64,000 nt of DNA from Blastococcus sp. CT_GayMR20 (lineage in GTDB: Bacteria > Actinomycetota > Actinomycetes > Mycobacteriales > Geodermatophilaceae). Location of the stretch: contig NZ_SPQM01000002.1 in NCBI RefSeq assembly GCF_004570345.1, positions 1 to 64,000 on the forward strand, given 5' to 3'. Positions 16,786 to 23,989 of the stretch are shown piece by piece. Each line of letters begins with the position of its first letter. Position 1 is the first letter of the stretch. Made by a program: the position numbers and the translations under genes. The notes below the pieces were generated by a model. It made no database searches. It was not told the DNA's origin and saw nothing but the letters and a program-made list of their open reading frames with translations.

Positions 16786-17341
16786 TCTCGTCTTCACCCT
16801 AACGTTGCTGGTCCTCGGGGCCTACGCGCTGCTGACCTCGCTCGAGTGGCGGTTCGAGTCGGCGCTGTTCCCGCGCGTGGCCGGTGCGTCCCTGGTGGCC
16901 TTCGCACTGATGCAGCTTGTGCTCGGGCTCCGGGCCACCGGGGGGAGTCCGCCGGAGGACTCGGTGACCGACGAGGAATCGGGTCTGGCCGGTGGCGTCG
17001 CCCTCCCTGATCCGCCGCTGGAGGTGTCGGCCGCCCAGGGGGCGAGGGCGTCGGACTCCCCGGGCCCGGTAGAGGGTCCTCCGCGAGAGCAGTCGACGAC
17101 GAGAGCCGAGCTCCTCACCGGGGCGGCGCTGCCACTGGCCTTCGTCGCTCTGCTACTTCTCTTCGGCTTCGCCGTCGGCGGTGCGCTGGGTGCGGTCGCG
17201 TACACGTACATGGCGGACGGGCGGTCGTGGAAGCGGGCGCTCCTGATGGGGGCGGCCGTCTACGCGTCGATCGCCGTGCTCCTGCAAAGCGTGCTGGGCG
17301 TGTACCTGCCGAGCGGAGTCCTCGACCTGCCCTCGTTCTGA
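16766..17341 (+). CDS. tctB: Tripartite tricarboxylate transporter small membrane subunit TctB
   Basis: The 191-residue protein has TctB layout: helix 1 (FTLTLLVLGAYALL), helix 2 with FPRVAGASLVAFALMQLVLG, then a long acidic Pro/Gly-rich linker (about 60-110), and two to three C-terminal helices. The linker is longer than usual and low in complexity. GTG 16766 lies inside tctA. It is the last gene of the operon; the order C, A, B with an enzyme after C differs from the common C, B, A arrangement. Confidence 0.85.
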   Translation: MSARRNDLVFTLTLLVLGAYALLTSLEWRFESALFPRVAGASLVAFALMQLVLGLRATGGSPPEDSVTDEESGLAGGVALPDPPLEVSAAQGARASDSPGPVEGPPREQSTTRAELLTGAALPLAFVALLLLFGFAVGGALGAVAYTYMADGRSWKRALLMGAAVYASIAVLLQSVLGVYLPSGVLDLPSF

Positions 17342-17499
17342 CCTCCGGGTGAGGTGCGGGATCTTCCGTCGTCTCCGGCACCGTGCTCCGGGGTGACGGC
17401 CCTCCGGCCGACTCGGCCGAGGCGCTGCCTCGCGGCGCCGACCTGGCCGGCCGGACTGTGGGACCGGTCGGCCGGATCCCCAGCCACGCCGAAGGGGCT

Positions 17500-17518
17500 T
17501 CACAGGTCCGTCACAGGT
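17500..17518. promoter_or_regulatory. Two 11-bp-spaced direct repeats TCACAGGT with a -10-like box
   Basis: TCACAGGT occurs at 17500-17507 and again at 17511-17518, exactly one helical turn (11 bp) apart. A -10-like CACCGT follows at 17527-17532. Direct repeats with 11-bp period overlapping the -35 region are the binding pattern of OmpR/PhoB-class regulators. The site would control the secreted protein that starts at 17577. Confidence 0.5.
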
Positions 17519-17576
17519 GCGCGACCCACCGTCGGTCGACGGTCGGAGGTCCCGGCCCAGGAGCGAGGAGTCGACT

Positions 17577-18119
17577 GTGCGCACGAAGCTGATCATCGCC
17601 ACCACCGCGGGTGTCCTGACCCTGGGCGGCGTCGCCGTAGCGGTACCGGTGCTGGCCGACACCCCCGGGGAGACCTCCGTGGTCGACCGGATCAAGGAGG
17701 CCCTCACCGGGCTGGTGGACGACGGGTCGATCACCCAGGAGCAGGCCGACGAGGTCGCGACCACGCTGAGCGAGGCCGGTCTCGGTCGCGGCGGCGGACC
17801 CCATGGCGCGGGCCGGCTGGGACTGGAGACCGCCGCCGAGGCCCTCGGCATGACCGACGACGAGCTGCGCACCGCGCTGGAGCCCGACGGCACCTCCCTC
17901 GCCGACGTCGCCGAGGCCGAGGGCGTGGAGGTCGACACGCTCGTCGACGCACTGGTGGAGGCCCAGCAGGCTCGCATCGCGGAGGCCGTCGAGGACGGGC
18001 GGCTCACGCAGGAAGAGGCGGACGAGCGGCTGGCCGACCTCGAGGAGCGCGTCACCGACCGGGTGAACAGCGACGACCTCCGCCGGGGGCACCACCGACA
18101 TGGCAGGCCGGGCGACTGA
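17577..18119 (+). CDS. Secreted hypothetical protein with helical EF-like repeats
   Basis: The 180-residue protein has an N-terminal signal peptide (LIIATTAGVLTLGGVAVAV, cleavage near VLADT). The mature region is acidic and helical, with two similar elements DGSITQEQADEVATTL and DGRLTQEEADERLADL flanking a TSLADVAEAEGVEVDTL segment. These resemble the helix-turn-helix repeats found in many small actinobacterial exported proteins of unknown function. GTG 17577 is preceded by GAGCGAGGAG. The tail is rich in Arg, His and Gly. Confidence 0.75.
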   Translation: MRTKLIIATTAGVLTLGGVAVAVPVLADTPGETSVVDRIKEALTGLVDDGSITQEQADEVATTLSEAGLGRGGGPHGAGRLGLETAAEALGMTDDELRTALEPDGTSLADVAEAEGVEVDTLVDALVEAQQARIAEAVEDGRLTQEEADERLADLEERVTDRVNSDDLRRGHHRHGRPGD

Positions 18120-18132
18120 TCCCTTCCCGCAC

Positions 18133-18176
18133 GACACGAGCGGCGCCGTCCTGGTGGGTGCGGCACCGCTCGTGTC
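18133..18176. terminator. Strong hairpin after the secreted-protein gene
   Basis: Arms at 18133-18148 and 18161-18176 pair at 15 of 16 positions (GACACGAGCGG with CCGCTCGTGTC at the base) around a 12-base loop. It starts 14 bases after the stop codon. The T tract is absent, as is common in high-GC actinobacteria. Confidence 0.7.
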
Positions 18177-18344
18177 ATGTCCCGGGGAGCCCCGGTGCGC
18201 GCTCGAGGACGCGGCAGCGGTAGGCCGCGGTCATGACGGCGCTCTTCACCGTGCGCTCGCCGGGGCCACGGTCGTCGAGCCGACGTGGACGTCGAGATCG
18301 ACGACTGGGAGACCGCCCCGGCCGTCTGACGACCGGGCGCTGCG

Positions 18345-19679
18345 TCAGGCCGGGACCGGGGTCGCCGTCCGCAGCTCGAGCAGCGCGTGCAGGAAGGCCT
18401 CCGAGAACGTGGGGAACGGCTGGATGACGTCCTCCAGCACCTCCAGCGGGATGCGGGCGCGGATGGCGAGGGTCGCCTGCTGGAGCCACTCACCGGCCTC
18501 GGGACCGAGGGCATAGGCGCCGGTCAGGCGGGCGCCGTCGGACACGAGCGTGAGGAAGCCCGGCTCCGTGTCGTAGTTCCGCGTATAGGTCGCCGTCCGC
18601 GCCACCCCGGAGAGCTGCACGGTGGCGACGAACCGTCCGCCGGCCTCGCCCACGGCAGCGGCCTGGGGATCGGTGAACGTCACCCGCGGGACGGCGGAGT
18701 AGTCCACCTCCCGCCGTCGGCCGAGGATGTTCGAGGCGACGACGCGGCCCTGGTACTTCCCGACGTGGGTGAGCGGCCAGGGCGTCGCCACGTCGCCGAT
18801 GGCCCACAGGCCCTCGCCGGCCCTCATCCGCGCGTCGACGGAGAGCTCCTCGATGCCGACCGTCTCCAGGCCGATGTCCTGGACGCGCGGCCGGCGCCCG
18901 GTCGCGACGAGCAGCCTGTCGCCGCGGAGCGGCTCGCCGTCGCGGAGCTCGAGCACGTACTCCCCGTCCTCGTACCGGGCCGCCGACGCCACCGTGCCGA
19001 GGTGCAGGTCGATGCCCTCCGCCGCCAGCGCCGTGCTCAGGGCGCGGCCCAGGCGCTCGGGCTCCCGGGGGAGCAGGTGGTCCATGCCCTCGACGATGGA
19101 CGCCGAGCCGCCCAGGCGGAGAACGGCCTGCGCCATCTCCACGCCGACCGCGCCGCCGCCGAGGACGAGCAGGTGGCGCGGAACCTCCGTCATGCTCGTG
19201 GCCTCGCGGCTGCCCCAGACGCCGGGCAGCTCCCGAAGACCGGGCACCGGTGGCACGAAGGGGTCGGAGCCCGTCGCCAGGACAACGTGGTCGGCGGTGT
19301 GGAGCGTGCCGTCCACCTCGACGCGGCCGGGACCGGCGAGCCGCCCGTGGCCGCGGAGGACGTCGATGCCCTCGCCCTTGGCCCAGGCGGCCGCGCCGGA
19401 GTCGTCGTAGGACGACACCATGAAGTCCCGCCAGGCGAACGCCGCGGCCGCGTCGACCGGGCCGGTGACCGCCTCGGCCGCTCCCGGCGCCCGCCGCGCG
19501 GCAGCCACCGCCTCGCCCGGACGCAGCAGCGTCTTCGACGGGATGCAGGCCCAGTACGAGCACTCGCCGCCCACGCGCTCGCGTTCGACGATCGCCACCC
19601 GGAGCCCGCCGTCGGCGAGCCGGGCCGCGCAGTGCTCCCCGGGCGCCCCGCCGCCCACGACGACGACGTCGTAGTTCAT
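18345..19679 (-). CDS. Dihydrolipoamide dehydrogenase-like flavin disulfide oxidoreductase
   Basis: The 444-residue protein has FAD-binding VVVVGGGAPGEHCA, the redox pair in GECSYWACIPSK (Cys-x4-Cys), NAD(P)-binding VLGGGAVGVEMAQ, and LWAIGDVA. The C-terminal dimerisation domain ends in QPFPTFSEAF, where classical enzymes have His-Pro-Thr. The catalytic His is Phe here, so the activity may not be lipoamide reduction. Relatives with this change include quinone or mercuric-reductase-like oxidoreductases. ATG 19679 overlaps the upstream DUF1330 gene by 4 bases. Confidence 0.88.
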   Translation of the reverse strand: MNYDVVVVGGGAPGEHCAARLADGGLRVAIVERERVGGECSYWACIPSKTLLRPGEAVAAARRAPGAAEAVTGPVDAAAAFAWRDFMVSSYDDSGAAAWAKGEGIDVLRGHGRLAGPGRVEVDGTLHTADHVVLATGSDPFVPPVPGLRELPGVWGSREATSMTEVPRHLLVLGGGAVGVEMAQAVLRLGGSASIVEGMDHLLPREPERLGRALSTALAAEGIDLHLGTVASAARYEDGEYVLELRDGEPLRGDRLLVATGRRPRVQDIGLETVGIEELSVDARMRAGEGLWAIGDVATPWPLTHVGKYQGRVVASNILGRRREVDYSAVPRVTFTDPQAAAVGEAGGRFVATVQLSGVARTATYTRNYDTEPGFLTLVSDGARLTGAYALGPEAGEWLQQATLAIRARIPLEVLEDVIQPFPTFSEAFLHALLELRTATPVPA

Positions 19680-20044
19680 GGCTGCTCGTCCGTCGGGCCG
19701 GCCGCGAGGCTGCTGCGGATCTGCCGGGCCCAGGTCGCCGACGTGAACTGGGCGCCGACGGGGTCGACCAGGATCAGGTCGCTGATGGCGTTCCCGGTGC
19801 GCAGCCCGACGATCTCCTGGTACCCGGGCGAGGCGTACCACTTCCTCGCCGTCTCCATGTCGGGGAACTCCATGAGCACCGCGGAACCGGGCCAGGCGCC
19901 CTCCAGCACCTCCACCTGACCGTCCAGGACGAGCCATCTCCCGCCGTACGGCAGGAACGTGGCCTCGACCCTCTCCAGGTACTCGAGGTTCTGCGGCTTC
20001 GGGACCCCGGGGACGCGCAGGTGGTTGATCAGGTAGGTGGTCAT
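19676..20044 (-). CDS. DUF1330 domain protein
   Basis: This 122-residue protein has a dimeric alpha+beta-barrel signature: FLPYGGRWLVLDGQVEVLEG, VLMEFPDMETARKWYASPGYQEI and a late LILVD. DUF1330 proteins belong to the ferredoxin-like superfamily that also includes EthD and antibiotic-monooxygenase proteins; no reaction is established. It overlaps the disulfide oxidoreductase and closely follows the EthD-like gene, so the three form an operon. Confidence 0.85.
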   Translation of the reverse strand: MTTYLINHLRVPGVPKPQNLEYLERVEATFLPYGGRWLVLDGQVEVLEGAWPGSAVLMEFPDMETARKWYASPGYQEIVGLRTGNAISDLILVDPVGAQFTSATWARQIRSSLAAGPTDEQP

Positions 20045-20045
20045 C

Positions 20046-20348
20046 TCAGACCTCCTGGGCCTCGGCGAACACGATCCGCACGCCGCCGGTGGCCGGTGCG
20101 GACACGCTCGGGAAGAAGGCCCCGGCCTCGGCGGAGGTCACCGCGGCACTGGCGGTCGCGTAGTCGGCGAAGTGGAGGTCGACGAGCGCGGGCGTCGGGC
20201 TGCCGTCCTCCTTGGGCCACACCGTGGCGCTGCTCAGCGTCAGGAGGCCGGGCAGCTTGCGGGCCAGCGCCACCTGCTCGGGGAAGGCGGCCTCGAAGGC
20301 CCGAGGATCCCGCGGGTTGTCGTAGATGACGGTGATGGTGGTGGCCAC
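20046..20348 (-). CDS. EthD family protein
   Basis: The 100-residue protein opens TTITVIYDNPRDPRAFEAAF, followed by HFADYATASAAVTSAEA, a typical EthD ferredoxin-like fold. EthD proteins accompany oxidative degradation systems, but their role is unclear. GTG 20348 has GAGGAG on its strand just upstream. It is one base from the following DUF1330 gene and probably leads this three-gene operon. Confidence 0.8.
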   Translation of the reverse strand: MATTITVIYDNPRDPRAFEAAFPEQVALARKLPGLLTLSSATVWPKEDGSPTPALVDLHFADYATASAAVTSAEAGAFFPSVSAPATGGVRIVFAEAQEV

Positions 20349-20434
20349 GCCGGGCTCCTCTTCCCTGGGACTGGTGCTGCGGCCACCGTCCGCGCCGGGA
20401 GGGTCCGGTCGCGCCCGTCGAAGACCCTGGTCCG

Positions 20435-21028
20435 TCAGCGCGAAGACGGGCGGGCGCGGACGTGCGCCCGCTCGCCCTGCGGGCCGTACAGCGTGAGCAC
20501 CTCGGCCGGGTCGGGGCCGGGGTTGGTGACGGCGTGCGGCGTCCGGGTGTCGAACTCGGCCACCTCGCCCGGTGCCAGGACCAGGTCGTGCTCCCCGAGG
20601 AGCAACCGCATCCGGCCGGAGAGCACGTAGAGCCACTCGTAGCCCTCGTGGGTCTGCTGCTCCACGTCGCCGGCGGGCCAGCGGGGCGGGTAGACCTGCT
20701 TGTAGGCCTGCAGGCCGCCGGGTCGCCGGGTCAGCGGGATCATCGTGACCCCGTGGCGGTCGAAGGAGCGCTGGTGGATGCGGGGGTCGCCGGTCTCCGG
20801 GGCGTCCACGAGCTCGTCCAGCGGCACCTGGTGCGCCCGCGCGAGCGGCAGCAGCAGTTCCAGCGTGGGCTTGCGCTGCCCCGACTCCAGGCGCGACAGC
20901 GTGCTGATCGAGATTCCGGTGGTCGCCGAGAGTTCGCCCAGCGTCGCGCCGCGGTGCAGTCGCAGGGCCCGGAGGCGGGGCCCGACCGCCGACAGCACGG
21001 TGCCGAGGTCGTCGTCGTCCTTTGCCAT
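20435..21028 (-). CDS. XRE-family regulator with cupin sensor domain
   Basis: The 197-residue protein has an N-terminal helix-turn-helix (LRLHRGATLGELSATTGISISTLSRLESGQ) and a C-terminal cupin (about 125-185; THEGYEWLYVLSGRMRLLLG, LAPGEVAEFD). Such regulators sense small molecules through the cupin and usually act on the adjacent gene. It diverges from a thioredoxin-reductase-like gene with a short intergenic region that contains TTGTCACAA, a likely operator. ATG 21028 is the only sensible start; the open frame extends far upstream as non-protein sequence. Confidence 0.88.
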   Translation of the reverse strand: MAKDDDDLGTVLSAVGPRLRALRLHRGATLGELSATTGISISTLSRLESGQRKPTLELLLPLARAHQVPLDELVDAPETGDPRIHQRSFDRHGVTMIPLTRRPGGLQAYKQVYPPRWPAGDVEQQTHEGYEWLYVLSGRMRLLLGEHDLVLAPGEVAEFDTRTPHAVTNPGPDPAEVLTLYGPQGERAHVRARPSSR

Positions 21029-21042
21029 ACCGGCAACGATAG

Positions 21043-21051
21043 TTGTCACAA
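21043..21051. promoter_or_regulatory. Short palindrome TTGTCACAA between divergent genes
   Basis: TTGT-C-ACAA is a perfect odd-centred palindrome located 15 bases upstream of the XRE/cupin gene and 55 bases upstream of the oxidoreductase gene. Its placement suits an operator for autoregulation and control of the divergent gene. Confidence 0.4.
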
Positions 21052-21106
21052 TGTCTCCATGGGGTGGACAGTCGGGCGCAGTCACCCGAGAGGCGAGGAG
21101 CGGACG

Positions 21107-22069
21107 ATGGACGAGCGGTACGACGTGGTGGTCATCGGCGGTGGAGCGGCGGGACTCAGCGGTGCACTGGCCCTGTCGCGGGCGCGGCGGCAGGTCCTCG
21201 TGGTCGACGCGGGAGCGCCCCGGAACGCACCGGCCGGGCACGTGCACAACTACCTGGGCCGCGAGGGCACGCCACCGGCCGAACTGCTGGAGATCGGCCG
21301 CGACGAGGTGGCCGGGTACGGCGGCGAAGTGACGACCGGCGAGGTCGTCCGCGTCGAGCGGGAGGACGACGGCTTCCGCGTGGACCTGGCCGACGGGCGC
21401 GCGGTGGCCGCCCGCCGGCTGCTGCTCACGACCGGCCTGGTGGACGAGCTGCCGGACCTGCCGGGCGTGCGCGAGCTGTGGGGCCACGACGTCCTGCACT
21501 GCCCGTACTGCCACGGCTGGGAGGTGCGCGACCGGGCTGTCGGGATCGTGGCGACCGGGCCGATGGGGGTCTACGGGGCACTGCTGTGGCGTCAGTGGAC
21601 GGCCGACGTCACCCTGTTCCAGCACGTCGGGCGAGCCCCGACCGAGGAGGAGCGCGAACAACTGACTGCCCGTGGCATCACCCTGGTGGAGGGCGAGGTC
21701 GCCGCGCTGGAGGTCGCCGGGGGTCGGCTGTCCGGCGTCCGCCTCGTCTCCGGCGAGGTCGTCCTCCGGGACGCGGTCGTGGTCGCACCCCGCTTCACCG
21801 CCCGCGCCGACCTCCTGGCCGACCTCGGCCTGGAGACCGTCGAGCTGGAGGCGCACGGCACGGTCATGGGCAGCTACGTCCCCGCCGACGCGATGGGCGC
21901 CACCGCGGTCCCGGGGGTGTGGGTGGCCGGCAACGTGGCCAACCTGCAGGCGCAGGTGATCGCCGCCGCCGCCGGAGGGCTGAACGCGGGCGCGGCGATC
22001 AACGCCGACCTCATCGCGGAGGACACCCGCCTGGCTGTGGCCGCCCACCGCCTGATCGGAGTCCGCTGA
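21107..22069 (+). CDS. Thioredoxin reductase-like FAD/NAD(P) oxidoreductase
   Basis: The 320-residue flavoprotein has VVVIGGGAAGLSGALALSRA (FAD), a redox pair in HCPYCHGWE (CPYC), and an ATGPMG segment where the NAD(P) motif is expected. A C-terminal GVWVAGNVANLQAQV follows. The architecture is that of low-Mr thioredoxin reductases. ATG 21107 is preceded by AGGCGAGGAG. It is divergent from, and probably controlled by, the XRE/cupin regulator, and is followed one base later by a methyltransferase. Confidence 0.88.
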   Translation: MDERYDVVVIGGGAAGLSGALALSRARRQVLVVDAGAPRNAPAGHVHNYLGREGTPPAELLEIGRDEVAGYGGEVTTGEVVRVEREDDGFRVDLADGRAVAARRLLLTTGLVDELPDLPGVRELWGHDVLHCPYCHGWEVRDRAVGIVATGPMGVYGALLWRQWTADVTLFQHVGRAPTEEEREQLTARGITLVEGEVAALEVAGGRLSGVRLVSGEVVLRDAVVVAPRFTARADLLADLGLETVELEAHGTVMGSYVPADAMGATAVPGVWVAGNVANLQAQVIAAAAGGLNAGAAINADLIAEDTRLAVAAHRLIGVR

Positions 22070-22070
22070 C

Positions 22071-22709
22071 ATGGCCGACGACCTCAGGTTCGACGAGGCA
22101 TCGTGGGAGGAGCGCTACCGCGCTTCCGCGAACATCTGGAGCGGGCGCCCCAATGCCGCGTTCGTCGCGGCAGTGGCCGATCTGGCACCGGGGACGGCGC
22201 TGGATGCCGGCTGTGGCGAGGGCGGCGACGCGACCTGGCTCGCCGGCCACGGCTGGCGGGTGACGGCCATGGACTTCTCGACCACCGCGCTCGAGCGCGG
22301 CCGGCAGCGGGCGCGCGCGCAGGGCGAGGAGGTCGACGGGCGGATCGCCTGGAGGCACACGGACCTGACGGCGTGGGTGCCCGGCGAGGAGCGCTTCGAC
22401 CTGGTGTCCGCGATGTTCGTGCACCTGGCGGGGGAGACGATGACCTCGCTGATCGCCCGCCTGGCCGAGGTGGTCGCCCCGGGCGGGACCCTGGTCGTCG
22501 CCGGTCACGATCCCTCCGACGAACACATGGCCGCGCACCGGCCCTCCGTTCCGGGCATGTTCTTCTCGGCGGAGGAGGTCGCGGCCACGCTCGACGCCGG
22601 TTCCTGGGACGTCGTCTTCGCAGGGTCGAGGCTGCGCCCACCGGGTGGGCACGAGCCCACCGACCTGCCCGTGCACGACACCGTGCTCGTCGCGCGCCGC
22701 CGTCCGTGA
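22071..22709 (+). CDS. Class I SAM-dependent methyltransferase
   Basis: The 212-residue protein has the SAM-binding motif LDAGCGEGGDATWLA and a VTAMDFSTTALERGRQRA acidic loop. FDLVSAMFVHL is also present. The N-terminal WEERYRASANIWSGRPN is typical of a broad group of actinobacterial methyltransferases of unknown substrate. It begins immediately after the oxidoreductase stop, so the two are co-transcribed. Confidence 0.88.
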   Translation: MADDLRFDEASWEERYRASANIWSGRPNAAFVAAVADLAPGTALDAGCGEGGDATWLAGHGWRVTAMDFSTTALERGRQRARAQGEEVDGRIAWRHTDLTAWVPGEERFDLVSAMFVHLAGETMTSLIARLAEVVAPGGTLVVAGHDPSDEHMAAHRPSVPGMFFSAEEVAATLDAGSWDVVFAGSRLRPPGGHEPTDLPVHDTVLVARRRP

Positions 22710-22714
22710 CGTGT

Positions 22715-22740
22715 CGACATGTCGCCGTGGCGACATGTCG
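22715..22740. terminator. Perfect 12-bp inverted repeat between convergent genes
   Basis: CGACATGTCGCC and GGCGACATGTCG are perfect complements with a two-base centre. Each arm also contains the self-complementary decamer CGACATGTCG. The element lies between a stop codon on each strand and probably acts as a bidirectional terminator. The nested palindromes would also suit a DNA-binding protein. Confidence 0.6.
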
Positions 22741-22743
22741 GCG

Positions 22744-23532
22744 TCAGTCCTCGGCCGGGAAGAGGGTGGCCAGGCCGAACGTCGTCGGGCGCTCGAACGG
22801 TCGCCATTGGTGCCGCGGCTGGGCCAGCCGGTCGGCGACCACCCAGAGGACGGCGGGGTCGTGCCCCATCCCGAGGTGGCTCGCGTGCACCGCGATGTTC
22901 TCGCTGCGCGGGCCCGGTTCCTGCCGGCAGGCGCGCCAGTCGACGACGCCGTCCCACCGGGAGTAGACCGCCGTGCTCGGCACCGGCAGCGGGCGGGCGA
23001 GGGACGTGCGGGAGGAGTGGATCCGGCCGGTGCCGCCCACCGGCCGCAGCCGCTGGTAGGCGCGGGCCCCGGGGCTGTCATCCATCCCGCGGTCGGTCAG
23101 CGCGAACGGTGACCCGAGCGAGATGACCTGGCGCACCTGCCGCGGCGCCCGCCGGGCCAGCCGGCGCGCGTAGATCCCGCCCATGCTCCAGCCGACGATG
23201 CTCACCGACGTCCCGTGCTCGCGGGCCAGCCGGTCGACCAGCAGCGGCAGCTCGCTCACCACCTCCTGGGTCGGCCCCCTGTTGCGGCCCAGCGCCCAGC
23301 CGACCACGGGATACCCCAGCCGGCCGAGCCAGCCGCGCAGCACGCGGGTCGAGAGGTCCGACGCCATCAGGCCCGGCAGCACGAGCACGGGGTGCGGCTC
23401 ACCGCGCGGCGCCCACCGCAGCAGCGGGAGCAGGGCGGCCATGGACCCGGCCGTGGCGAGAGTCCGTGCCGGTTCCGTCGCGGCCAGGAGCGCGCGGCGG
23501 CGGGGGGAGTGCGGAGCTGGGGTGGCGGTCAT
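22744..23532 (-). CDS. Alpha/beta hydrolase (PGAP1/lipase-like)
   Basis: The 262-residue protein has HPVLVLPGLMASD near the start, a nucleophile elbow IVGWSMGGIYA (Ser), Asp in YSRWDGVVDW, and a probable catalytic His in SHLGMGHDP. The elbow and ISLGSPF match PGAP1-like acyl hydrolases and actinobacterial lipases. The N-terminal 35 residues are Ala-rich and could form one membrane or signal helix. ATG 23532 was preferred over the frame opening at 23595. Confidence 0.82.
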   Translation of the reverse strand: MTATPAPHSPRRRALLAATEPARTLATAGSMAALLPLLRWAPRGEPHPVLVLPGLMASDLSTRVLRGWLGRLGYPVVGWALGRNRGPTQEVVSELPLLVDRLAREHGTSVSIVGWSMGGIYARRLARRAPRQVRQVISLGSPFALTDRGMDDSPGARAYQRLRPVGGTGRIHSSRTSLARPLPVPSTAVYSRWDGVVDWRACRQEPGPRSENIAVHASHLGMGHDPAVLWVVADRLAQPRHQWRPFERPTTFGLATLFPAED

Positions 23533-23602
23533 GGGCCTTCCGGTGCGTTGCGGGGGTGAGCCACGGAGTGGGTGCCCACATCGGGCGCGCGCCACGCCCC
23601 CG

Positions 23603-23908
23603 TCAGTCGACGGCGGGCGGCAGCAGGCGCGGGGCGAACACCTCGTCGATGGGCCGCGGGCCGATGTACTGCCGGCACGTGCACGGCACCCAGCTGTGCC
23701 CGGACCAGCGACCGCGCTTGTCGAAGGTGTCCCGACGCAGCTCGGCGTAGCAGGTGGAGGTCTCGCGGTCGTGCTGGCTCAGCGCGTGCCCGCACCCGCA
23801 GAGCGGCGTCATCGGCGGAGGAGGGGCCGGACGTCGACGTCCCAGCCGACCGGCCACGAATCCGACCGCCAGCAGCGCGCCACCCACCAGCAGGCTGATC
23901 GGCTCCAT
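23603..23908 (-). CDS. Small membrane protein with Cys/His cluster
   Basis: The 101-residue protein has one N-terminal helix (ISLLVGGALLAVGFVAG), then a cytoplasmic-type basic segment, then CGCGHALSQH, a further Cys in STCYAEL and WVPCTCRQY. The spaced Cys and His suggest a zinc site. The pattern recurs in unnamed actinobacterial proteins. No function is known. Confidence 0.65.
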   Translation of the reverse strand: MEPISLLVGGALLAVGFVAGRLGRRRPAPPPPMTPLCGCGHALSQHDRETSTCYAELRRDTFDKRGRWSGHSWVPCTCRQYIGPRPIDEVFAPRLLPPAVD

Positions 23909-23989
23909 GCCCCGGGCTCCCTTCCGCTCGGCTCACACGACGGTAACGCGGCGGCCGACCCGAGGGGAGCGTCGATGCGAGCCGGAGCG

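Noticed and set aside
6121..18344. Search for a second copy of the tRNA-Asn 3' end as attachment-site evidence
   Set aside because: No copy of GGTTCGAGTCCAAT was seen by eye downstream, and no integrase gene is present.
18175..18344. Short frames between the terminator and the disulfide oxidoreductase gene
   Set aside because: No ribosome-binding site or plausible protein composition; treated as intergenic.
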